This document shows, one piece after another, positions 55,845 through 64,000 of a DNA stretch of 64,000 bases (position 1 is the stretch's first letter; each line of letters starts with the position of its first letter). This DNA is from Cinclus cinclus (lineage: Eukaryota > Chordata > Aves > Passeriformes > Cinclidae), in the NCBI RefSeq assembly GCF_963662255.1, contig NC_085059.1, forward strand, positions 11,751,234 to 11,815,233, written 5' to 3'. Made by a program: the position numbers and the translations under genes. The notes beneath the pieces were generated by a model, which worked only from the letters and a program-made list of their open reading frames with translations, was not told where the DNA came from and did not search any database.

Positions 55845-55975
55845 ATAGGAAATAGCATTTCCTGTAAGGCAGTGAGTGGGGAAACCTTTTTCTTGCATTT
55901 TTTAGGATGCTGAACTGCAGGAAGTACCATCCCTGAAAATCCTGGGCTCTGTAAAAACCTCCAAGTTTTTTTGGA
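55845..55975 (-). pseudogene. CDKL3: Remnant of a CDKL3 kinase-domain exon
   Basis: The minus strand from 55948 downward encodes SPGFSGMVLPAVQHPK. I recall human CDKL3 as SPIFAGVVLPQVQHPK at the same place, a C-lobe loop following the CMGC kinase αG region. After the K codon the human NARKKYP is matched best (NARKRFP) by shifting one base in an A run, which suggests a one-base insertion. Without the shift the frame stays open with a weaker match (KCKKKVSPLTAL). No GT donor is found where the exon should end, the upstream half (GNLSPHLQNIF) is not recognisable, and I could not find other kinase exons. Position and strand, between PPP2CA and UBE2B, match CDKL3 in other vertebrates. It is best read as a decayed gene; an assembly error in an otherwise intact exon is less likely. 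Confidence 0.65.
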
Positions 55976-55999
55976 AGTATCCTGCTTCTTGACAAACAG

Positions 56000-58608
56000 G
56001 ACATTATGAACAGACAATAAATCAGCTGGTTAAAGAGATATAAAGATTGTGTACCATATTCTTCTTTTGTATACATGTGGGGATTGGTAAAATACATTCC
56101 AAATCTCTCATCAAAAAGCCTACTATCTTCAAAATTGAAGTGAATCCAAATATCCAGCACTGCTGTGTGCCTCCCTGTGCTTCCTCTCAGAGAAGAAGGA
56201 TATGTAAAAGTAGATCCTTCCCGCTGACTCATCCTACTCTATAAACTGTATCTGAGGTTTGAGACTAAGGGAATTATCCTGGCTTGTGATTTACCTCCAT
56301 GTTTATAGTTCAGCACTGCCAGAATAGGTACTGCAGGGTATGGTTGTTATAATTATTACTACTGCTACTAATAATAATCAGTATCTAAAGCATGAGTGAG
56401 AGCATGACTTATAACAGTTCTCTCCTCTCCACAATTCCACACCTCTACAGAATTTCATAATAGTGGATGGACAATAACAGAATTTTACAAAATACAGAAT
56501 AAAGTCTTCAATGGAAATTAAGTACACACTTGGAAAAACTTCCAAGTTACTACCTTGTTAATCAAGTGTGCTGTGTCTCCAAAGTTCCACATTATTGCTT
56601 CCTCACTTTTCCATCATTTTCTCTTGCATTGCTCCATAGAAAGCCCTTGTCACTTATCATCCAAGGGCTCAGTGCTAGCACTGATGGACGTTTTTCATAT
56701 GGATAATAGGAAAAACCATCTGCAGGGCAAACAGGCACAGGTTACCTGGGAATAACATAGACTGCCATCTTCTACAGGTTTCTAAAACAACTCTGCTGTT
56801 TGGTTTATATAATGCCAGTGCTATTTTTAAAGATAAACGTTGCACTGCTTTGACTGAATCTGGAACCAGAACATAATGGTAACTCTGACCTTAAATGTAG
56901 CACATTACATGTCACCATTTTAGTTTAGCTTTTATATGATTATTTGCCTTTTGCTAATGTGGCACTGTATCAAAAAGTTCATGTGCAGGGAAACTGCTTT
57001 TTCTACACCAGCTGAATCAGAGGTGCCATCCCCCTCCAAAAAACCCCTACATATATATTTTTCATGCATAGGGTCTTTTGAAATCTGTCAAGGAGCTCTG
57101 TACCATTATGTAACTATATAATCTGTATAAACATCACCAGGGGTAGCTCATGTTTAAGCAAAACCTAAATCAGAAAGTTTAGTAATTCCACTTAGTGTTA
57201 ACAAAATATTCTCAGATGAAGTCATGGTGTATAGCAAAGAGGAAAAAATAAAAAGGGGGAAAAAAACCAACAAAACCAAACAATACAGTTTAATAAGAAG
57301 CAGATTTCCTTTGTTTGAAAAGTTTTACTTAAGGCATGAAAGCATGGACTGAAAAAACCCTCCTGCTACATCAGAACTGACTCTGAGGCACAGAGTGCCC
57401 TCATTTCCCAAAGTCATCGATGTTCTGATCCTACTGCAATTAGCAACTGCTAATGTAGGTGATGAGCAAAAGAGAGCAGGATTTTGGCACAGTACAGTAT
57501 GGATTTCGGCACAGTACCCAATCCATCAGCAGCAGGGCAAACCAGAAGCGATTAAAAGACAGGAGAGAGAGTGAAGGAGAAGGACAAGGTGGGAATGCAA
57601 AGTACTAAATACTTTTAGCTCTTCTGAATTTCAGAGAAGGGTCTGAATTCTCTGGAGTATCACTGCTGCTACCCAAGTCCTCTTTCAGTCATCCAGTCCA
57701 AAGTTCCAATTCTGCAGATAATTTCATACCAGTTGGAAGTCTTAAACTACAAAACTAACCCTTGTTCTTAAAGAATTAACACATTTGCTATCTGTATGAC
57801 AAATCACAGTAATAAAGAAAAGGTGTGCTCTAGAAGCAATAACATTTTATTTATGATTATTGTGAAGGTACTCAATTGCTTGTTCTAACTGGAAAAGGTA
57901 TTTTTAAGATCTTTGTTATCCAATCCATGGAAACAACACAGGAGCTCATCTAGAATTGTATGAGTGATAAATTCCAATACTAAGTGAAGTCTTTTCTTTC
58001 TACTTAAATGCATGAGTCAGGTTAACAATATTCTTATGATGAAATCATTGTTGGTAAAAGGAGAAAAACACTTTCTACCACAGTTTTTATTTCAATTCAA
58101 AGAGACTTCCTCTAAAAGGCTGATAACAAAAACTGTAATTTGCTCAACTAAAGACTATCATTAATTTCAAAACATGCTAGAAGTCTTTTGTTTCTGCTCC
58201 CTCAGACTTTCTCCAATATTCAAACATATTTACCACATTACTTTTCATGGCACATCAGGCTCTGAACCAATACTGCTGCACCAGGAAAACAGCAAAGAAA
58301 GGAACAACTCCTTTCACCAGCTTAAAAATATCCTCTTGAATGTGTTTTATTTATGCTAATAAATCATAGATAAGAAGTCCCATATTAAAAGAATCATGGT
58401 AAAAGTGTACTTTTTCACACTGAGGCCCATTTACCATTTAATTTTTACAGTACTAGCTGCTGAGAATTTGAAGCAGTTTTAGGTTAACTACAAAGCTCAT
58501 TTTAACTCAATATAAAATTATATGTTATTTTAATTACCCACCTTTTTTTTTTTTTTTTTCCCTAATTGAGGGCTACATTTTCACTGGTGCCAGGTCTCAT
58601 TACTGCCA
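56000..58608. other. Intergenic PPP2CA-UBE2B, right part, no gene confirmed
   Basis: N-terminal CDKL3 exons would be expected here on the minus strand. I found no GEGSYG, HRDIKPEN or DFGFAR coding sequence. The rest is AT-rich with no known repeat seen. Confidence 0.5.
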
Positions 58609-58750
58609 CCAGGACATCAGTCTGTATTTAGAGGGAACTTCGAGGGAAGCTGAGGAACCCATATGGCAAAATGTGCCATTATCCCGAATTAAAAATTGAT
58701 AACAACTAAATTTTTAAAACATTCAGTTACTGCAAAGAGTGGAAATGGGA
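58609..58750 (+). repeat. Diverged direct repeat, copy A
   Basis: CCAGGACATCAGTCTGTATTTAGAGGGAACTTCGAG through to CAGTTACTGCAAAGAGTGG is repeated at 61301-61440 with roughly 80% identity and a few small gaps. The family is unknown to me. Confidence 0.8.
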
Positions 58751-58788
58751 TGGATATAAAGTATATATGGGATGGGTATAAAGTATAT
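58745..58788. repeat. 22-bp tandem duplication, one mismatch
   Basis: ATGGGATGG(A/G)TATAAAGTATAT occurs twice head to tail directly at the end of direct-repeat copy A. Confidence 0.9.
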
Positions 58789-59563
58789 GTGGCTGAGGAC
58801 AGGCAAGAACTCTGGGATGGCAGCAACCACAGCATTGCCCATGCAGGACACCAGGAATTCACCCAGCTCATGCACATCATCTTGTGATGGGTCGAAGTTA
58901 CCTTAGAAATTGTTTGGTTTTGTGAAATGCTGCACAAGAATCTAGTACTTATTCAATATTAATATAGAATGTGCTGCAAAATATTACCTTTAACTTAATG
59001 TAATACCCTATCAAATGGCATTTTAAAAAATAAAAACTGCACTTGAAACAACTTTCTGATCAGGAAGTTGTTATATCCATCCCAGAATTATTCAAGAAGG
59101 AACACATTACTTTCTGTTCTAGACCAAAGACTGTGTAAGGATTTTTTCCAAGTGTTCAAAGCACTGTTACAGTGGATAGCTTTAATGGTTGCACAGAAAA
59201 AAACCTCTCCAGGCATCAGATGACAAAGTTAGTGTTGAAATTGTTGTTCCCTCTTACCTCTGGAAGTCAGTGGGTTACAAGTACATGATAAATTGAAAAT
59301 ATTTGAACTAAAATGCCCATAGTGACATTATAATGGTAGAGATGCATTTAAGTTCATTAAGCAAGGGAGTACTGGAAATAATTATCACCAGATACAAATC
59401 TAAAGTGGATATTTAGTGCAGATTTCAAGACATATTAAACCACCTTTACAAGGTCAGAGCCTCTCTTTTTTTGTTAGTTGGGACTGAATTTTTTCCAAGT
59501 AGCTTGGGATATATTAATTTTCAAACATATATGTGCCATGCAATCAACAGAGCAGAAATTCCA

Positions 59564-59604
<41 letters not shown>

Positions 59605-61300
59605 AACTACCAGCTACACATGTTACTGCCAGGTAGGATTAAAATATTTCATTCACGTTATTTTTTTTTTATTCCACCAAGCCAGGTGCAAACAACAAAG
59701 GGTTTCAGATGCTACTCCAGCTTGGTGCTGGTGTTCATTCTTTATTTCCCTGCACAAGCTGAGGGTATCTTAGGTTTTAAAGTGCAAAGAACTGCCCTGG
59801 GGTCAGGGGATGCCCTGTCTGGGCTCTGAAGCAGCACCTCTTAATACTGAATTAATTAGTGTTGTTAAGTATGAAAAGAAAGTTCATGATTTAGAATTTT
59901 AGAAGTTTAAGAAAAGATAAAATTAGGGACAAAAAATATCTAGTGCTGGGGTGCTTTTGACAATTAGCCAAAGAACACAGCCTCAATGTAAAACGTTGGT
60001 TTTTATATATTGTTATATTGCTCAGGTAAATGCATATTTATGAGTTTATGTATTATTTAAATATTTCTTTGAGTCTTTGATGTTCTGGGAACTCTTTTCT
60101 TTGGTTTTATCTTCTGACTTGTCTGCAGGACATTCTGTAGATTAGGTCAATATATTTTATTTCTTCCTGTGTTTCTATCTTGTTGTTTCATACTCTTTAA
60201 TAGTGAGGAGTCAATAAATCTTTCCTGAATGTTTATGTTCTGCTTTCTGTTACTATTATCACTTGGAGAGGCCAGTCTGCAGATGTAAGGAAAAGTATTG
60301 CTTTACACTATTCTCTAAATTGGTTGCATAGAGTATTTTAGTCTTTATTTTAACATTTTATTAAAGCCTACAATATATTTATCACACTACTATTTATATA
60401 AACTATACAGTGTATACATAAACTGCTATACTATACAAAAGCAGATAAAAGTAAGTATAAATTGTACTACATTGAAATACTTGTAGGAAGTTAATCTATG
60501 AATGCAATAGCTGATATTATATTGCCATCTATAACATTAAGCAACCTTCATCTTGTGTACAAGCCCAAGCTTGCACTGGTTTTTACACATTGCTTTCTCC
60601 CTTCTGAGTTAACAGGAGCTACACATAAGCTGGATAAAGGTAGAGGAGCAGCAGTGGAATGAAAAATGGAAATGTGTGATGGGAGGAGGCAGAGGAAAAG
60701 TCCAGAGGATGGGATTGCTGCTGGGAACAATTCCTCACTAGTGTGGGGAAATCATGTTTTAGTGGCTGGGGTATTATAGTTTCCTATTACCAAGCCTTTT
60801 GGAAAAAGATGTTCCCCTGCATTACCACGCTTTTTGTGAATTCCTCACTTTTGACATCTGACTATTTTCACTAAGGTGGGACATTGGACTCACGTGTTCT
60901 GAATAAATCTTTGCAGTTAAATCCCATCCTGTGTGAAACACAAATTCCTCTTCTAAATAATCCAGTCAGTGGTGCTGCTGCAGCAGGGCCTAGCACTAAC
61001 TTGGTAAAAAAGCAGTGCTGAGCTTTGTGCTGTTAAACTCTGGGCCGATGCTGTTCCACCACCTGGATGTCTGGAGGCAAAGGGAATGGGCAGGGGATGC
61101 AGACAGTGTTTTCTCTAATTTCATTATGAGTCCCATGATGTTTTGACATCCTTAAAATCATCTGAAAGAAAAGCAGGGAGGCACATGTAACCACACAAAT
61201 ACAAGTTCAGAGATAACTTGCAAGACTGCATGTAAGAACTGAGTCACAACTTCAAAGAGTCTGTTGGAGTAATGGGATTTTTTAAAAGGGTCACAAAGAG
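58789..61300. other. Spacer between the two direct-repeat copies
   Basis: AT-rich with an ATT microsatellite (59563-59602). No coding exon or retroviral gene is recognised between the copies. Confidence 0.5.
59563..59602. repeat. (ATT)13 microsatellite
   Basis: A perfect trinucleotide run. The frame through it (poly-Ile) is an artefact. Confidence 0.95.
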
Positions 61301-61440
61301 CCAGAACATCAGTCTATATTTAGAGGGAATTTCGAGATGCTGAGGGACCCATAAGGCAAAATGAACTATCATCCCTAATTAAAATTTCTTAAGAACCACA
61401 TTTTTTAAACACCCAGTTACTGCAACGACGGGGAGTGGGT
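61301..61440 (+). repeat. Diverged direct repeat, copy B
   Basis: The partner of 58609-58750, ending about 550 bp before the UBE2B start codon. It carries a 4-base deletion after TTTCGAG relative to copy A. Confidence 0.8.
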
Positions 61441-61609
61441 TGAATAGACAGCACAGAACAATCTAAATGTATAACCTTGTAATCCGACCACGAGTAGTTC
61501 CTGTACTTTGCAGAAATTCAGTTAAATCACAGTGAGCTAGTGTTTCTGCCAAGGAGAAAATCCCACCAGAGCGGGATCCTCACCTGGCGGAGACAGCGCT
61601 GCTGCTTGC

Positions 61610-61771
61610 CGCCCGGCCGGGCCCCGGGTGCGGCAGGCCCGGGCTCTGTCCCGGACCCTTCCCCGCCCGGCCGGGCCCCGGGTGCGGCAGGCCCGGGCTC
61701 TGTCCCGGACCCTTCCCCGCCCGGCCGGGCCCCGGGTGCGCCAGGCCCGGGCTCTGTCCCGGACCCTTCCC
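61610..61771. repeat. 54-bp minisatellite, three tandem copies
   Basis: The unit beginning CGCCCGGCCGGGCCCCGGGT starts at 61610, 61664 and 61718. The copies are nearly identical (one G/C change, GCGGCAGG to GCGCCAGG, in copy 3). It lies 220-380 bp upstream of the UBE2B ATG. As 54 is a multiple of 3, all frames repeat an 18-residue peptide, which makes false open frames on both strands. Confidence 0.95.
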
Positions 61772-61990
61772 CGCCTTCTCTTCCCAAACCCCGCCGAGCT
61801 GGGAGCCGCGCACACTCCCCCCACCCCCCGCGCTGAGCGATGGTACGGCCCGGCCCGGCCCGGCCCCGCCCCCCCGCTGGCGCAGTGACGCGAGCGGCGC
61901 CGGCCCCGCCCCGCGCGCGCAGCCGCCATTGCGGGTTGTTTGTTCGGGCGCGCAGCGAGCGCGGGCGGGAGGCGGCGCCGCGGCTCCGCC

Positions 61991-62034
61991 ATGTCCACTC
62001 CGGCGCGCCGCCGCCTGATGCGCGACTTCAAGAG
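61991..62034 (+). CDS. UBE2B: UBE2B (RAD6B-type ubiquitin-conjugating enzyme E2 B), exon 1 only
   Basis: ATG at 61991 opens MSTPARRRLMRDFK, and the next codon (Arg15) is split AG| before donor GTGAGC at 62035. This is the invariant RAD6-family N-terminus, and the first helix contacts the E1 and the E3 RAD18. The start has G at -3 (CCGCCATGT). UBE2B ubiquitinates histone H2B and PCNA with RNF20/40 and RAD18 respectively, and acts in the N-end rule pathway and spermatogenesis. The catalytic cysteine exon and the rest of the roughly 152-residue protein lie beyond the window. UBE2A shares the same start, but synteny with PPP2CA and SKP1 identifies UBE2B. Confidence 0.93.
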
Positions 62035-64000
62035 GTGAGCGGGGCCGGGACCCACTGTTGCCCCGCGCCTTTGTGCCGGGCCCGGGGCTGGCGCCCGACC
62101 TCCCCCGCCCCCTCCCCCCCCCCGGGGTCAGAGCGCGCCCCGCGGAGAGCGGTAGCGCCGGGGGAATCGAGGGCACCGCCGGGGGAGCGCGGGGTCCCGC
62201 CGGGCAGCGCCGGCTTTGTTCGAGCCGCCTCGCCCGGGCGCTGACGGCTGGGGGCGTGTGAGGATAGAAGCTGGAGGGGCCGCGGGGCGCCGGGATGTCG
62301 GGGGGCGTGCGGGCGCTGTCGGGCGCTGTGCCCCGGCTCTCCGGGCAGGGGGCCCGTGCCGCCGAGGACGGCCCGTAGCCGCGGGCTCCAGCTTTGGAAT
62401 TGATCGGGCAGAGCTCAGGAGTCTTCCGGGCTCGTTGGGTTGGAGCGTCTCTCTGAAAATAAGTTTTTTTTTGTGACAGAGTCTTGAAAACGAAGCGCAA
62501 AGAACTAACGAACGCTTCGTTTGTTTGTAAAAAGAACCAAAATGCCCTTTAATGTTTTTATGCACGTGATACTGAGTTTAAAGTTTGCAGTCCTGAGGAA
62601 TCTTGTGTAATATATGCGAACTGCTAAAGGAGAAGTTACTAGTTGCACTCTTCTAAATGTTGATGACTGAACCCCTGACTCTGGAATAAATAATTTCCAG
62701 TCGGACCCGTAAACACAGTTAGAACAGTGTGGAAAAGGGTGGGGGGGGGTTCCGTAAGATTCACTGTGAGAGTTCTCCAGACGGGATCGCTCAGGGGTAG
62801 CTGGAGGTGAGTCAGCTTTGATAGTGTCTCTATTTATGGCATAGCTATGTTATACCAGTCCCTGAAAAGACATCAGTAAACACTTGACGTGTATTGTAGT
62901 TGCTTTACGTGGCTGCACGTAAAGCAACAGCAACAAATGCCTGATTCGTGAATCTAGAAGCAGTAGGAGGTTTTTGGTAAGTGGAGCCCTCCCCTGCTCT
63001 TGTGTGAGTGTTGGTGTTTAAGTGGGTGTTGCTCGATTCCTGTTCAAATCAAAACAGGATATTCAGACTTTTTATTGTATTTGGTTATACCGATGAGCCA
63101 GTGATTTTTCTCAGGCTGACTGATTAATTTTTCAAGGTTGCAATCAGATGTGCATTTTATGCCTTTATATTCCTACAAGGACTGGTTTAATGATTTTGAA
63201 GTTAAGGCTGGAGAGAAGACTCTAAAGCTGTGGAAAAATATAACCAAGTAGACGTTTATCACATATATGCAACTTTGATATGCTAAAACTGTTGTAACTT
63301 TTTCATGTCAATTTTTGTTTTACTCTGTTCTTTTGTGCTGCAAGTTATGTATTTGTTTCTTACGTTACTTATACTTCATACTGAAATAACAGACCGTATG
63401 CTGTGAACTCTGATTCATTTAATTGTATATAATCTGCTTTTGCATACTGTGATTGTCAGGAGCAGTGAAGAGAGGAGTTCAGCAGATTTCTTACCTCCTC
63501 TAATTTGAATAAACCAAAAGAAAAAAAAAGGTTATTTATTTATTTTGCTGATAATAATACCACACTTTATCTGCTGTTTAGGACTTTCAGGATTAGCCCT
63601 ACTTGCAGTCCTTGCCAGATCCTTTCTGTAGTTAGACCCTCTGACAAGTAGGGTGCACGTGTGCTTTGAAGTTGATCTAAAAACCAAAGTCATCTCCCAG
63701 ATGCGTTTGTCAGGCTAATGCTCAGGCACTGCTGCTGGCCTGCAGCCTGGCTGTCATGAAGGAAGAAGTCCTGTTCCTGTTTTCCCTGACCAAACTAGTA
63801 GGTAGTTTATGCTGTTGATACTCAGCTGTCTGGACTCGAATGTGCTCGAAGAGTAGGGATGTAAACAGAGTTCGCAGGGGCTCTGAGCAGCTTCTGGGCT
63901 GCTCTGTAGGACAGCACCACTGCTCAGCATCCTTGAACAGCACATGGTGCTACCCCAGGCTGAGGTAGTGCAAGTGCAGGGAGGATTGGCTGTGCTGCTG
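62035..64000 (+). other. UBE2B: UBE2B intron 1 (incomplete)
   Basis: It starts at donor GTGAGC. No exon 2 (expected to continue LQEDPP) is found before the window ends. It contains a 13-bp-arm hairpin at 62899-62928. Confidence 0.8.
62899..62928. repeat. Perfect hairpin, 13-bp arms, 4-bp loop
   Basis: GTTGCTTTACGTG, loop GCTG, CACGTAAAGCAAC, in UBE2B intron 1. The flanks do not extend the stem. Confidence 0.9.

Larger units (their letters stand above)
61560..62400. promoter_or_regulatory. UBE2B CpG island promoter
   Basis: High G+C and dense CpG surround UBE2B exon 1, with Sp1-type boxes (CCCCGCCCCC near 61864 and CCCCGCCCCG near 61904) and a TGACGCGA half-CRE near 61886. In mammals UBE2B and CDKL3 lie head to head, so this island is where a divergent CDKL3 promoter would have been. 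Confidence 0.85.

Noticed and set aside
56130..56165. Minus-strand GGATATTTGG (V-D-I-W) as a possible CDKL3 exon 5 remnant
   Set aside because: Position and strand fit, but beyond DIW the sequence does not align with the family without a large insertion. It is too short to claim.
58240..58290. Minus-strand TGGTTCAGAGC resembling the CDKL3 WYRAPE motif
   Set aside because: The agreement is short and needs a gap, and the surrounding HRDIKPEN and DFG motifs are absent. It is compatible with chance.
61580..62500. 306-codon minus-strand open frame at the UBE2B promoter
   Set aside because: It is an artefact of the CpG island and of the 54-bp repeat, whose length is a multiple of three. It has no homology and it crosses UBE2B exon 1 antisense.

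Overview
This window looks like bird nuclear DNA. Three vertebrate genes lie in the conserved order SKP1 (minus), PPP2CA (minus), UBE2B (plus). Introns are compact, promoters are CpG islands, and the dispersed repeats are mostly 3' ends of CR1, the main LINE of birds, plus solo retroviral LTRs. I cannot name the species.

Layout. 1-9.94 kb: SKP1 on the minus strand, complete from a TATA-box promoter and non-coding first exon (about 9.9 kb) through five coding exons to a 3'UTR reaching about 0.26 kb. Intron 2 holds a solo LTR (4485-4973) with a 6-bp target duplication. 10-20 kb: intergenic DNA with CR1 fragments and a small unexplained CpG island near 15.3 kb. 20-35.6 kb: PPP2CA on the minus strand, seven coding exons giving 309 residues, with an 11-kb first intron and a CpG-island promoter that has a full palindromic CRE. 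36-61.5 kb: gene-poor spacer. It carries one CR1, a 1.49-kb solo LTR (46398-47883) with a 5-bp target duplication and a CpG-rich core, a perfect 20-bp-arm palindrome, and several short repeats. Near 55.9 kb, minus strand, is a short decayed stretch matching the kinase CDKL3, which sits between PPP2CA and UBE2B in other vertebrates. 61.6-64 kb: UBE2B CpG-island promoter with a 54-bp x 3 minisatellite, UBE2B coding exon 1 (15 codons, the last split), and the start of its intron 1.

The three genes share a broad theme of protein turnover and signalling: SKP1 is the SCF ubiquitin-ligase adaptor, UBE2B is the RAD6-type ubiquitin-conjugating enzyme, and PPP2CA is the PP2A catalytic subunit. They are independent housekeeping transcription units, not an operon-like system. 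SKP1 matches the human protein as I remember it. PPP2CA matches it in the exons I compared by translation, except for three substitutions, all in exon 1. I found no clearly novel system. The observations most worth checking are the CDKL3 remnant, the two well-bounded solo LTRs, the PPP2CA exon 1 changes, and the sharp palindromes.
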